Positions 46,993 through 55,883 of a stretch of 64,000 nucleotides of DNA are shown one piece after another. Within the stretch, counting starts at the first letter, position 1. Every line of letters starts with the position of its first letter. The stretch lies in NCBI RefSeq assembly GCF_020400725.1, contig NZ_JAINVG010000027.1, positions 1 to 64,000 of the forward strand, written 5' to 3'. Origin of the DNA: Streptomyces sp. NK15101 (GTDB taxonomy: Bacteria; Actinomycetota; Actinomycetes; Streptomycetales; Streptomycetaceae). The translations under genes and the position numbers were made by a program. The notes under the pieces were generated by a model. That model was not told the origin of the DNA. It ran no database searches and saw only the letters and a program-made list of their open reading frames with translations.

Positions 46993-49956
46993 TCACCGGG
47001 CGGGGCCGTGGCCCAGTTGGGTGAGGGCCAGGTCGAGCATGTCGGCGAAGAAGTCCGCGGCGGTGGTGTCGAGGCACAGCGGCGGCTTGATCTTGAGGAT
47101 GTTGAGGTGGTCGCCGGTGGGCTGGACGATCACGCCGAGGTCGAGCATGCGGTCGCAGAGTTCGGCGGTCTCCTCGGTGGCGGGCTCCAGGGTGATGCGG
47201 TCCCGGACGAGTTCGAGGCCGAGGTAGAGGCCTGAGCCGTGGACGGCGCCGACGATGCCGTGGCGGCCCGCCAGTGCTTCGAGCCGGCGCTTCAGGCGGC
47301 CGCCGACACGGACCGCGTTGCCCTGGAGGTCCTCGTCGCGCAGGGCGTCCAGGACGGTGAGGCCCACGACGCTGGAGACCGGACTGCCGCCCGTGGAGGA
47401 GAAGAAGTAGCCCTGCTCCCGGTACCGGTCCGCGACCGCCCTGGACGTGATCACGGCACCGAGGGGGTGCCCGTTGCCCATGGCCTTGGCGACGCAGACG
47501 ATGTCGGGGACGACCTGCTGCTGCTCGAAGCCCCAGAACCAGTGCCCCAGGCGGCCGTAGCCGACCTGGACCTCGTCGGCGACGGCCAGGCCGCCGTGAC
47601 GGCGGACGGCCGCGTACACCTGGGCGAGATAGCCGTCGGGCAGGGCGACCCCTCCGGCGTTGCCGTAGAAGGTCTCGCCGATGAACGCCCCCGCCGGGCG
47701 GCCGGCGGCGGCCAGTCCGTCGATCACCGCGACGGCCTCGGGCCCGTAGCGCACGGCATCCGCACCGCGGTGCCGGCCGCGGTAGGAGTTGGGCGAGTCC
47801 ACGGTGTGGACCCAGTCCGGACGGGTGGCGAGGGCGTTCGGATTGTCCTGGAGCGAGGTGGAGACCGCGTCGGAGGCGTACGTCCAGCCGTGGTAGGCCT
47901 CGCGCAGCGCCACGACGTCATGCCTGCCGGACGCCCCCATGGCCAGCCGGAGGCCCAGATCCACCGCCTCGGAGCCGGAGTTGACGAGGAACACGGTGTC
48001 CAGCGGCTCGGGAAGGAGCGCGGCGAGGCGTTCGGTGAACTCCACCACCGAGGCGTAGTGGAAGCGGGAGTTGGTGTTGAGCCGGCGCAACTGCCGGGAG
48101 ACCGCCCGCTCGACCCGGGGATGGGCGTGGCCGAGCGGGGTGACGTTGTTGACGATGTCGAGGTACGAGCGGCCGTCGGTGGACAGGAGGTGGTGACGCC
48201 AGCCGCGCTCGATCCGGGGAGGGTCGGCGTAGTAGTGCTCCTGCACGGTCGCGAACACGGCGCCGCGCCGGTCCAGCAGATCCGTACCCTGCGCGGGACC
48301 GCCGGTCGCGAGGCCCAGGAGCGGGGCGGGGTCCGCGGTGAGCGGCAGCCAGCCGGCGGCGTACTCGGGACGTACCAGCGGAGGGACCGCGGGACCGGCG
48401 GCGGCACGCAGCGCGACGTGGACCGCGGCTCCGGAGGGGAGGTGCGCGATGTCCTCGCCCGCCCGGACCGATGCGCCGGCCGCGAGGAGGGGGCGGGCCG
48501 AGGACGGGAGGGACAGGGTCAGCACCCGTGAGCCGTGGGCGATCTCGACCCGGCCCCGGTCCGCGACCAGGACCTCTCCTTCGCCGGGAGCCTGTGCCAC
48601 GGTGGCACGTCCGAGCCACACGTCGACGCCGGTGGACACCGTGGCCGCGGAGACGGCCGACAGCGCCGGAGCCCGGGTGAGCCGGGCCCGGGAGTACCGG
48701 GTGGCGACCGCGGCCGCTCCGTCCGCGAGCGCGGTGGCCGCCAGCCGGGCCTCGGTGCCGGAGTCGGTCCAGGCCCCGTCGTCCATGGAGTCGGCGTCGG
48801 CGGACAGGTCGAGGAGGGCGATGTCGTCGGCGGCCAGGTCCCGGAAGAGGAGGTACGGCGGCGAGTCGGCCCGGCCGGGTGCCCCGGCCAGGCCGGTCGC
48901 GTCCTCGACGAGGTGGGTCATGACCGGCAGGGGCAGGCTGGTGGCCTGCTCGAACACGCGCCACTCGCGGTCGAGCGCCGCCTTGGCGTAGGCGTTGTCC
49001 TCGTCGACGACGGCCTGGTGGCGCCCGCTGACGACCAGGCCGGCGGCGCGCAGGACCACGAGCGGCCACAAGGCCTCCGCCTCCTCCCGGGAGAGCGGCC
49101 GGACGGCGTGGAAGGCGCGGACGGCCGGCAGCACGTGGTGGGGTTCGACCCCGTCGTGATGGAGCATCGAGGAGAGCGACACGGCGAGTTCGCCGACCGC
49201 CCAACTGGTGGTCACGTCACCGAAGTCGATGACGCCGTCCGGCACGGGGACCGGACCGCCGGGACGGCGGATCAGGTTGTCGTCGGTGAGGTCCAGGTGC
49301 ACGGCCTGGGAGGGCAGCGCATCGGCGACCTGACGGACGCGTGCCCACGCCTCGGCGGTCGCGGCGTGGACGGCGGCGCGCCGGTCGGGCTCGCCGATGT
49401 GCCCGGCGAGCCTGGCGACGACGCGGTCGGCGTACCGCGGATCCCACTGGAGCACACGATCGAGGCCCGGGTGCCGGAAGTCCCGCAGGGCGGTGCTGAC
49501 CTTTCCGGCGATCGTGCCCATGGCCGCAACGGTGCCGGGGGACAGGTGCCGGGAGCCCGAGAGGGTCCCGCCGGGCAGGTGCCGCAGCAGTCTCGCGACG
49601 GCCGGCCCGCTCTCGGTGTCCACCGTCGTGCGGCACGGGGAACCGTCGGGACGCCGCAGGACGGTGGCGACGCGCAGCTCCGGGTGGGCCGAGGAGACCA
49701 GGTCGGCGGCGGCGTCCTGGGCTTCGATCTCCGCGGCGCCGAAGGCGGGGTTGGCGATCTTCAGTACGGCCGGGACCGCCCCGTCCCCGTCGCGCAGCAG
49801 GAAGTTGGCGTCCTGCTGGCTTCCCAGCGCCTCCGCGTGCACGCCCGTCCCCAGGTACGGGGCGGCGATGCGTTCGGCGTCGGCCGGTGTCACCCGCGGT
49901 GCGGGGAGGGCGTCCTCGGTGAAGAAGTCGATGGTGCGGTGCTCACGGTGCGTCAT
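46993..49956 (-). CDS. Phosphotransferase / class III aminotransferase fusion
   Basis: 987 aa. An N-terminal aminoglycoside-phosphotransferase-like kinase domain (about 25-340) has HLDLTDDNLI and VIDFGDVTTSWAVGELA as catalytic and metal loops. A middle region (about 400-550) resembles a small biotinyl/peptidase-like beta domain. The C-terminal domain (about 560-987) is a class III PLP aminotransferase: NSGSEAVDLGLRLA, DEVQVGYGRLG and the PLP Lys824 in VCVAKAMGNG. Similar fusions act on phospho-hydroxy-amino compounds (ethanolamine-phosphate or 5-phosphohydroxylysine lyases). It would phosphorylate then transaminate or eliminate an amino alcohol. GAGGAA precedes the ATG; the Lrp gene lies 52 bp upstream on the same strand. 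Confidence 0.9.
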   Translation of the reverse strand: MTHREHRTIDFFTEDALPAPRVTPADAERIAAPYLGTGVHAEALGSQQDANFLLRDGDGAVPAVLKIANPAFGAAEIEAQDAAADLVSSAHPELRVATVLRRPDGSPCRTTVDTESGPAVARLLRHLPGGTLSGSRHLSPGTVAAMGTIAGKVSTALRDFRHPGLDRVLQWDPRYADRVVARLAGHIGEPDRRAAVHAATAEAWARVRQVADALPSQAVHLDLTDDNLIRRPGGPVPVPDGVIDFGDVTTSWAVGELAVSLSSMLHHDGVEPHHVLPAVRAFHAVRPLSREEAEALWPLVVLRAAGLVVSGRHQAVVDEDNAYAKAALDREWRVFEQATSLPLPVMTHLVEDATGLAGAPGRADSPPYLLFRDLAADDIALLDLSADADSMDDGAWTDSGTEARLAATALADGAAAVATRYSRARLTRAPALSAVSAATVSTGVDVWLGRATVAQAPGEGEVLVADRGRVEIAHGSRVLTLSLPSSARPLLAAGASVRAGEDIAHLPSGAAVHVALRAAAGPAVPPLVRPEYAAGWLPLTADPAPLLGLATGGPAQGTDLLDRRGAVFATVQEHYYADPPRIERGWRHHLLSTDGRSYLDIVNNVTPLGHAHPRVERAVSRQLRRLNTNSRFHYASVVEFTERLAALLPEPLDTVFLVNSGSEAVDLGLRLAMGASGRHDVVALREAYHGWTYASDAVSTSLQDNPNALATRPDWVHTVDSPNSYRGRHRGADAVRYGPEAVAVIDGLAAAGRPAGAFIGETFYGNAGGVALPDGYLAQVYAAVRRHGGLAVADEVQVGYGRLGHWFWGFEQQQVVPDIVCVAKAMGNGHPLGAVITSRAVADRYREQGYFFSSTGGSPVSSVVGLTVLDALRDEDLQGNAVRVGGRLKRRLEALAGRHGIVGAVHGSGLYLGLELVRDRITLEPATEETAELCDRMLDLGVIVQPTGDHLNILKIKPPLCLDTTAADFFADMLDLALTQLGHGPAR

Positions 49957-50008
49957 GCGGGGTTCCTCGGCTGGTGCGGGCGGGCCGGCTCGGACGGTTC
50001 CGGTGCCC

Positions 50009-50449
50009 TCAGTCGACGTGCCACAGGAAGCGGTGGGTGTGGATCGCGAAGTAGGGGAAGTTCTCCACGGACGCGACTCCCTCGACGGGCCGCACGACGT
50101 CGTTGATGAAGTCCAGGAGGTCACGGGGCCGAGCGCACACGACCTCCGCGAACAGGTCGAAGCCGCCGGACGTCAGAACCGTGTACACGACCTCGTCGTG
50201 CCGGGACAGCTCGTCGGCCACCGCCCGGGGATCGCCGTCGACGCGCAGACCCAGGAGCGCCATCGCCTGCCGGCCCATCGTCATCGGATCGGTCACCCCG
50301 ACGACCTGGACCGCCTTGGAGTCGATCATGCGCTGCAGCCGGAGCCGCGCGGCCGAGGGCGACAGTCCCACCTTCGGTCCCAGATCGGCGTAGGGGATCC
50401 GGCCGTCGACCTGCAGCTCCCGCAGGATGGCCCGGTCGATGTCGTCCAT
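50009..50449 (-). CDS. Lrp/AsnC-family regulator
   Basis: 146 aa. HTH: DDIDRAILRELQVDGRIPYADLG then LSPSAARLRLQRMIDSKAVQVVGV; RAM ligand domain: ALLGLRVDGDPRAVADEL ... VYTVLTSGGFDLFAEVV. It senses an amino acid or derivative. It is immediately upstream of the aminotransferase fusion on the same strand, so it likely controls that gene and itself. GAGAGG six bases before the ATG. Two direct repeats 70-107 bp upstream are candidate binding sites. Confidence 0.93.
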   Translation of the reverse strand: MDDIDRAILRELQVDGRIPYADLGPKVGLSPSAARLRLQRMIDSKAVQVVGVTDPMTMGRQAMALLGLRVDGDPRAVADELSRHDEVVYTVLTSGGFDLFAEVVCARPRDLLDFINDVVRPVEGVASVENFPYFAIHTHRFLWHVD

Positions 50450-50518
50450 GCAGCACCTCTCACCTCTGCCCGAACGGCAGGCATCGCGCTTGTCACAAGC
50501 ACACTGCCGGACATCGAC

Positions 50519-50555
50519 GCTCGAATCAAGCGTGCGGAAGCTCGAATCACGCGTG
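50519..50555. promoter_or_regulatory. Direct repeats upstream of the Lrp gene
   Basis: GCTCGAATCAAGCGTG (50519-50534) and GCTCGAATCACGCGTG (50540-50555) differ at one base and start 21 bp apart, two helical turns, as expected for Lrp-type multimers on one DNA face. Confidence 0.65.
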
Positions 50556-50740
50556 GTGCTGGCGAACCCCGGCCCGGTGGAGGAAGGACCCTCTCGGTCC
50601 CGCCCGGTCACCGGTCCGGGGTTCGTCTCCGGCCGGACATCCCCTCGGACACGTCCGGTCCGGGCTTGTCGCCCGGGCGCCGAGTGGCCGCACGCGCCGA
50701 CGAGCCCGGGCGGGGACGGGGGCGGGCCCGCCGCCGTCGG

Positions 50741-51400
50741 TCACGCGGCCCGGGCACCGCCGACACCGGCCGGCACGGTCAGTTCCGCGGCCGTGGCGGC
50801 CCGGACCTCGTCGACGGTGACGCCGGGGGCGAGTTCGGCCAGGACGAAGCCGTCCTCGGTGATGTCGACGACGGCGAGGTCGGTGATGACGCGCTGGACG
50901 ACGGCCAGCCCGGTGAGCGGCAGGGAGCACTCCTCGACGAGCTTGGGGGTGCCGTCCTTGGCGGTGTGCTCCATCAGGACGATGACCCGGCCGGCGCCGT
51001 GGACGAGGTCCATGGCGCCGCCCATCCCCTTGACCATCTTGCCGGGGATCGTCCAGTTGGCGAGGTCGCCGGAGGAGGAGACCTGCATGGCGCCGAGGAC
51101 GGCGGCGTCGATGTGGCCGCCGCGGATCATGCCGAAGGACAGGGCGGAGTCGAAGAACGAGGCGCCGGGCAGGGTGGTGACGGTCTCCTTGCCGGCGTTG
51201 ATGAGGTCGGCGTCCAGTTCGTCCTCGGTCGGGTACGGGCCCACGCCCAGGATGCCGTTCTCGGACTGCAGCACCACCTCGATGCCGGGCGGCAGGTGGT
51301 TGGGGACGAGGGTGGGGAGGCCGATGCCGAGGTTGACGTAGCTGCCGTCGGTCAGTTCGAGGGCGGCGCGGGCCGCCATCTGCTCGCGGGTGAGGGCCAT
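50741..51400 (-). CDS. 3-oxoacid CoA-transferase subunit B
   Basis: 219 aa. Catalytic Glu47 lies in VVLQSENGILGVG; NLGIGLPTLVPNHL, GGHIDAAVLGAMQVS and GKMVKGMGGAMDLV are conserved. With subunit A it moves CoA between succinyl-CoA and a 3-oxoacid (acetoacetate or 3-oxoadipate). Subunits A and B are adjacent with 1 bp between (51400/51402) and co-translated. No protocatechuate genes are near; a 3-hydroxybutyrate dehydrogenase is 8 kb away, favouring acetoacetate. Confidence 0.93.
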   Translation of the reverse strand: MALTREQMAARAALELTDGSYVNLGIGLPTLVPNHLPPGIEVVLQSENGILGVGPYPTEDELDADLINAGKETVTTLPGASFFDSALSFGMIRGGHIDAAVLGAMQVSSSGDLANWTIPGKMVKGMGGAMDLVHGAGRVIVLMEHTAKDGTPKLVEECSLPLTGLAVVQRVITDLAVVDITEDGFVLAELAPGVTVDEVRAATAAELTVPAGVGGARAA

Positions 51401-51401
51401 C

Positions 51402-52178
51402 TCAGGCGTCGCCTTCCGGTCGTACGGTCCGGCGCTCGATGCGCCGCTCGGCTGCGGGGTCGCCGGGGGTGACCCGGACGACGCGCTGGACGAAGACGCC
51501 GGGCAGGTGGACCTCGTCGGGGTCGAGTTCGCCCGGCTCGACGAGGTGGTCCACCTCGGCGATGGTGATCCGGCCGGCCATGGCGGCCAGTGGGTTGAAG
51601 TTGCGGGCGGAGGAACGGAAGACGAGGTTGCCGTGCCGGTCGCCGATGGTCGCGCGGACGAGCGCGAAGTCGGTGGTGATGCCGTGTTCCAGCAGGTACG
51701 GGTGCCCGCCGAACTCCCGGGTCTCCTTGGGCGGGGAGGCGATGGCGACCGTGCCGTCGGCCGCGTACCGCCAGGGCAGTCCGCCCTCGCCGACCTGGGT
51801 GCCGGTCCCGGCGGGTGTGTAGAAGGCGGGGATGCCGGCGCCGCCGGCCCGCAGCCGCTCCGCCAGGGTGCCCTGGGGGACGAGTTCGACCTCCAGCTCG
51901 CCGCTCAGGTACTGGCGGGCGAACTCCTTGTTCTCTCCCACGTACGAGCTCGTCATGCGGGAGATCCGCCCGGCGGCGAGCAGGAGCCCGAGGCCCCAGT
52001 CGTCGACCCCGCAGTTGTTGGAGACGATCTCCAGACCGCTCAGCCCACGCTGCCACAGGGCGTCGATCAGCGTGCCCGGTATTCCGCACAGCCCGAAGCC
52101 GCCCACCGCGAGCGAGGCGCCGTCCGCGATGTCGGCCACCGCCTCCGCGGCGCTCGCGACTGTCTTGTCCAGACCCAT
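51402..52178 (-). CDS. 3-oxoacid CoA-transferase subunit A
   Basis: 258 aa. ASLAVGGFGLCGIPGTLIDAL (glycine-rich CoA loop), LEIVSNNCGVDDWGLGLLL, SYVGENKEFARQYLSGELEVELVPQGTL and ARNFNPLAAMAGR match the alpha subunit of SCOT/PcaI-type enzymes. It precedes subunit B on the same strand and is the first gene of the pair. GGAAGGGATCC lies upstream of the ATG at 52178. Confidence 0.94.
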   Translation of the reverse strand: MGLDKTVASAAEAVADIADGASLAVGGFGLCGIPGTLIDALWQRGLSGLEIVSNNCGVDDWGLGLLLAAGRISRMTSSYVGENKEFARQYLSGELEVELVPQGTLAERLRAGGAGIPAFYTPAGTGTQVGEGGLPWRYAADGTVAIASPPKETREFGGHPYLLEHGITTDFALVRATIGDRHGNLVFRSSARNFNPLAAMAGRITIAEVDHLVEPGELDPDEVHLPGVFVQRVVRVTPGDPAAERRIERRTVRPEGDA

Positions 52179-52625
52179 ACGGATCCCTTCCCTCGGGCGA
52201 CCGGCATGACCTCGCTGGTCAGAGCCGGTGGCCGATACGACCGATGGGCAGCGAGCCTAGGCAGGCCGCAGGGACGCGACCATGGTTGTCATCCACACAC
52301 CATGGGGGGCCTTCATGGGGACGACCACTGCCTCCGACGGTGCCGGGAGGGGGCCGGAACAGCGCGCGACCCCGGTGGGCACGGGCCGTCCGGGGTATGG
52401 GCTGCCGGCGGGTCGGTCGCCGGCAGCCGTTGCCCGACTCGTCGGACTTCCTGGTGATGCTCCACGGCCTGCCTGAGGACCGGCCCACCGACTGAGCCGG
52501 CGTCAGGACTGCCGCGGTACGGGAAGGGGGGGCGCGGCACGGGAAGGGGGCGGGAGGCGGCGGACGACGCCGCGGAGAGTCCGGCCGACGCGCTCCCGTC
52601 CGCCCCTTCGCGCGCGGTCGGGGCG
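52179..52625. other. 447-bp region, no convincing gene
   Basis: A 53-residue plus-strand frame (MGTTTASDG..., about 52315-52476) and an out-of-frame end (SDFLVMLHGLPEDRPTD, stop at about 52494) have coding-like stretches and may be the remnant of one frameshifted small gene. Near 52512-52550 the text GCGGYACGGGAAGGGGG occurs twice in tandem. The promoter of the CoA-transferase operon must lie at the left end. Confidence 0.4.
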
Positions 52626-53549
52626 TCAGCCCTGGGGCACCGCGACGTACGCCTCCCTGGGCGTGGTGGTCGGCGTGTAACGGGACGCGGCGGTCGCGGT
52701 CGGGATCAGGTCCCGGTGGATCACCTTGGCCACGGCCTGGATCGTGTTCACGCCGTAGTTCATCGTGCTGTTGTTGTCGGTGAGCACGGAGATGGTGTAG
52801 TCGTGGCCGTCGCCCTTGAACGCGCCGATGCTGTGCACGCGCCAGCCTCGTGTGGCGCGCTGCAGCCAGCCGTTCTTGACGTGCACGGACACGGAGGACG
52901 GCGCGCCGGCCGGGGTGCCCCACCTCTGTGAGGTGATGACGCGCCCCATGAGCTTGAGGATGTAGGCGCGGGCGTTGTCGCTCAGGACGTTGTTCCTGGC
53001 GGTGATCAGCGAGAGCAGCCGCTGCTCGTCGGTGACGTTGATCCGGGTGAGCCCCCAGTAGCCGCCGGACCCCGGCACCGTCCGCGTCATGCCGGCAGCC
53101 GTCAGGAAGCCCTTCACCTTGGTGACGCCGAGCTGGTTCCACAGGGAGGTGGTGGCCGCGTTGTCGGACTTGGTGATCATGGCGGTGGCGAGGTCGGACT
53201 CGCGTGAGGTCAGGTACCGGTTGGTCTTCTTGGCGTCCCAGAGGAGCGTGGCGAGGACGGTCACCTTCACGATGCTGGCCGAGTCGTACGAGACCGTGGC
53301 GCGCAGGGTGCAGGTGGTGTTCGTGGTGCGGTCGCGCAGGCCGACGGCGACGGTGCCGGTGCGCGAGGCGAGGGCGGCGGTGATGTCCCTCTGGAGCTTG
53401 GCGGCGAGCCCGGCCTTGCCCGACGTGCAGCTGACCTGCGGTGTGGTGGCGGCGGAAGCGGGCGCCGCGCCCGCGACGACGGGCACGAGCATCCCGGCGG
53501 CGGCCACGGCCGGAAGCGCGCGGGCACGCAAGGTCATGCGGTGAGTCAT
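52626..53549 (-). CDS. Secreted class A beta-lactamase-like serine hydrolase
   Basis: 307 aa. An N-terminal signal peptide (about 1-33, ending AAPASA) precedes a serine-hydrolase domain with Ser92-Ile-Val-Lys95 (SxxK), Ser128-Asp129-Asn130 (SDN) and KNGWLQ in the place of the third KTG-like motif. It fits the beta-lactamase2 / class A-like family, but the omega-loop Glu of true class A enzymes was not identified, so antibiotic hydrolysis is uncertain; peptidase or esterase activity is possible. ATG at 53549 with AGGGGG upstream. Confidence 0.88.
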   Translation of the reverse strand: MTHRMTLRARALPAVAAAGMLVPVVAGAAPASAATTPQVSCTSGKAGLAAKLQRDITAALASRTGTVAVGLRDRTTNTTCTLRATVSYDSASIVKVTVLATLLWDAKKTNRYLTSRESDLATAMITKSDNAATTSLWNQLGVTKVKGFLTAAGMTRTVPGSGGYWGLTRINVTDEQRLLSLITARNNVLSDNARAYILKLMGRVITSQRWGTPAGAPSSVSVHVKNGWLQRATRGWRVHSIGAFKGDGHDYTISVLTDNNSTMNYGVNTIQAVAKVIHRDLIPTATAASRYTPTTTPREAYVAVPQG

Positions 53550-53963
53550 GTGGGTCCCCCTGGAAACGAAGCGAAGCGAACACGCCTGCGGCGTGCTCGC
53601 CTTACAAGACTCTTGAGCGTGCGGATGGTTGTGCGAATCCGGCGGAACCGGGGGATCGGGCGCCCCGCGGACGCGATGCCGCCGCGAGGAGCCCCGGCCT
53701 CCGGTCCCGTGAACAGCGGACGGAGCCACTCCAAGCCCCCGAACGGCCCGAGCCGGTGCCCTCGCCACGGCCTTCCGGGGCTGCTGACGCCCTTCCAGGT
53801 CCTTCGGGCGGCACACCTGGACGGCGAGTCGGTCTCGACCCGCGCTTCGTCACCGCCTTCGCGCAGGTGGTACGACGGCCCCGCCACCGACCGGTTCCGG
53901 ACCACCGACCGGTTCCGGACCACCGACCGGTTCCGGCCCACCGACCGGCCGCGGGACCGTCCG
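53550..53963. other. Intergenic region with 18-bp tandem repeat
   Basis: 414 bp with no gene. It contains the hydrolase promoter and, at 53885-53948, about 3.5 copies of CACCGACCGGTTCCGGAC. Confidence 0.7.
53885..53948. repeat. 18-bp tandem repeat, 3.5 copies
   Basis: CACCGACCGGTTCCGGAC is repeated exactly at 53885 and 53903, with a third copy at 53921 changed only in the last bases, and a partial fourth. The half CCGGTTCCGG is close to palindromic. Confidence 0.9.
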
Positions 53964-54297
53964 CTACGCCGTCGCGAGCGCCGAGGTCGGTGACTGGCGG
54001 GCGGCGCGGACCGCCGGGTAGACGCCCGCCACCGTGCCGATCGCGAGGGTGGCGACGAAGCCGGCACCGGCCGCCCGGGGCGGCACCACTCAGGGCAGTC
54101 CGGCCGTGGAGGCGTACACGGCCGTCGCCGCCGCGCCCAGGACGACGCCGACGATGCCGCCGAGGCCCGACGGCATCAGGGACTCCGTGACGAACCGGAT
54201 CCGGATCTGGCCCCGCGTCGCGCCGAGCGAGCGGCGCAGCCCGATCTCGTGTCGCCGTTCCAGGACCGAGATGATCATGGTGTTGGCGACGCCGACC
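53964..54297 (-). pseudogene. C-terminal fragment of a MacB/FtsX-type ABC permease with in-frame stop
   Basis: Minus strand: VGVANTMIISVLERRHEIG, LRRSLGATRGQIRIRFVTES, LGGIVGVVLGAAATAVYAS, then a TGA (54090-54092) where family members have Trp, followed in the same frame by VVPPRAAGAGFVATLAIGTVAG and VYPAVRAARQSPTSALATA to the normal end at 53964. The first ~300 residues or more are missing; the sequence breaks off at about 54297, where a kinase fragment on the other strand begins. Confidence 0.85.
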
Positions 54298-54703
54298 GGG
54301 CGGCGGCCGCGCTGGCCGACGAGGCGGCGGAGCGGGGCGTGCAGGTCACCGTCCGAGCCCTGCCCCTGACCGTCGAAGGGGACCCCGTGCTCCTGGAGCG
54401 GCTCCTGCACGATCTGGTCGCGAACGCGGTGTGGCACAACGTCCCGCGGGGCGGGTCGACGTGCGCACCGGCCCCGCCGCCGGGATCGAGGTGTCCAACA
54501 CCGGGTCGGTCGTGCCGCCCGACACGGTCCCTCTGCTCTTCCAGCCCTTCCGCCGGCTGAACGAACGCACCCACGCACCCGGGGAGGGGGCGGGCCTCGG
54601 CCTGTCGATCGTCGACGCCGTCGCCAGGGCGCACGGGGGAGCGGCGACGGCGACGGCCAACGCGGAGGGCGGCGGCCTGACGGTCCGGGTGGTGTTCCAG
54701 TAG
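54290..54703 (+). pseudogene. C-terminal fragment of a sensor histidine kinase with frameshift
   Basis: Plus strand: ADRAAAALADEAAERGVQVTV, LLERLLHDLVANAVWHN (N box); then a shift near 54445 and the other frame continues VDVRTGPAAGIEVSNTGSVV, LLFQPFRRLNERT, GLGLSIVDAVARAHGG to a stop at 54703. The sensor and dimerisation parts are missing. Its 5' end abuts the FtsX fragment of the opposite strand. Confidence 0.85.
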
Positions 54704-54867
54704 CTCTCCGCGGGTTCTGCCGCACTGCTGGACCGGCACCCGCGCCACCTGCGGCCGGCGGCAGCCCCACGCACCCCTGACCGGCGATGACGACCGGCGT
54801 GGCAGCTGCCACTACGATTCCAGTGTTTGAATGGAACGTCGTCTTTGACCGAGCAAGGAGAAGCGCT

Positions 54868-55641
54868 GTGCCCCTGATGTCCGTCGTGATGCCCGTGTAC
54901 AACTCGGCAGCGACGCTCGGTGCAGCGGTTCGGTCGGTGCTCACGCAGACCCACAGCGACCTGGAGCTGCTGATCACCGACGACAAGTCCTCCGACGACT
55001 CCATGGACCTGCTCATGGAGTTCGCCCGGCAGGACGAGCGCGTCAAGCCGAAGTCGGCACCGGAGCAGGGCGGTGCCGGCCGGGCGCGCAACCTCGCGAT
55101 CGAGCGGGCCCGGGGGGATTACGTCGCCTTCCTCGACAGCGACGACATGTGGCTTCCGGAGAAGGCCGAGCGGCAGATCGAGTTCGCCGCGGCGGGCAGC
55201 GCGCCCTTGACGTTCACCTCCTACTACAAGATGGACGCCGACTACGCCGGCGAGAGCACCGACTTCGTCCCGAACGGGCGGGTGGTCCGGGCGCGGGAGC
55301 ACGTGGACTACCGCGCGATGCTGGTGCGGGACCACATCGGCGCCCTGACCGCCATGTACGACCGCAATGTCCTCGGCACGCGGCTGATGCCGGAGATGCG
55401 GAAGCGGCAGGACTACGCCCTGTGGCTGTCGATCATGCGCGACGGCGCCGACGCCCGGGGCCTGGCCGAGCCGCTCGCGGTGTACAGGGCCCACCAGGCG
55501 GGTTCGCTGTCCTCCAACAAGCTGTCTCTGATCCCGTACAACTGGGAGCTGTACCGCGAGCACGAGGGGCTGTCGGTCCCCCGGTCGACCCGGGCGCTGG
55601 CCGGCGCCGTCTGGCAGTCGCTGCGCAACTCGCGGATCTAG
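54868..55641 (+). CDS. Family 2 glycosyltransferase
   Basis: 257 aa. The GT-A fold begins at once: MSVVMPVYNSAATLGAAVRSV, LLITDDKSSDDSM, GGAGRARNLAIERARGDYVAFLDSDD, with DSDD as the DxD metal motif. It transfers a sugar from a nucleotide donor; there is no membrane helix. GTG at 54868 has AAGGAG seven bases upstream; a 27-codon in-frame upstream extension is not supported. The C-terminal third (YREHEGLSVPRSTR) is typical of small WcaA-like enzymes. It stands alone, so the acceptor is unknown. Confidence 0.9.
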   Translation: MPLMSVVMPVYNSAATLGAAVRSVLTQTHSDLELLITDDKSSDDSMDLLMEFARQDERVKPKSAPEQGGAGRARNLAIERARGDYVAFLDSDDMWLPEKAERQIEFAAAGSAPLTFTSYYKMDADYAGESTDFVPNGRVVRAREHVDYRAMLVRDHIGALTAMYDRNVLGTRLMPEMRKRQDYALWLSIMRDGADARGLAEPLAVYRAHQAGSLSSNKLSLIPYNWELYREHEGLSVPRSTRALAGAVWQSLRNSRI

Positions 55642-55768
55642 AACCTTTCGGCCCGCCGCAAGAGCCGTGCCGCCCCCAGGACCGGCCGGGTCCTTCGCCG
55701 GGCGGTGATGCGGGGGCGCCGTCCTTTTCCCGGACGCGTGGCTCCTTCCCGCAAGCGCGGCGCCGGCC

Positions 55769-55805
55769 CGGACGGCACGCGGGATCCGGTCCCGCGTGCC
55801 GTCCG
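55769..55805. terminator. Terminator hairpin 1
   Basis: Perfect 16-bp stem, CGGACGGCACGCGGGA / TCCCGCGTGCCGTCCG, with loop TCCGG, between convergent genes. Confidence 0.85.
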
Positions 55806-55809
55806 CATG

Positions 55810-55845
55810 CGTCGTTCCCCGCCCCGCCCCGGGCGGGGAACGACG
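55810..55845. terminator. Terminator hairpin 2
   Basis: Perfect 15-bp stem, CGTCGTTCCCCGCCC / GGGCGGGGAACGACG, with loop CGCCCC, four bases after hairpin 1. The tandem pair separates the glycosyltransferase from the convergent esterase gene. Confidence 0.85.
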
Positions 55846-55883
55846 AGCCGGCGATCCGGCAGCCGCACGACGCCGGGCGCCGG

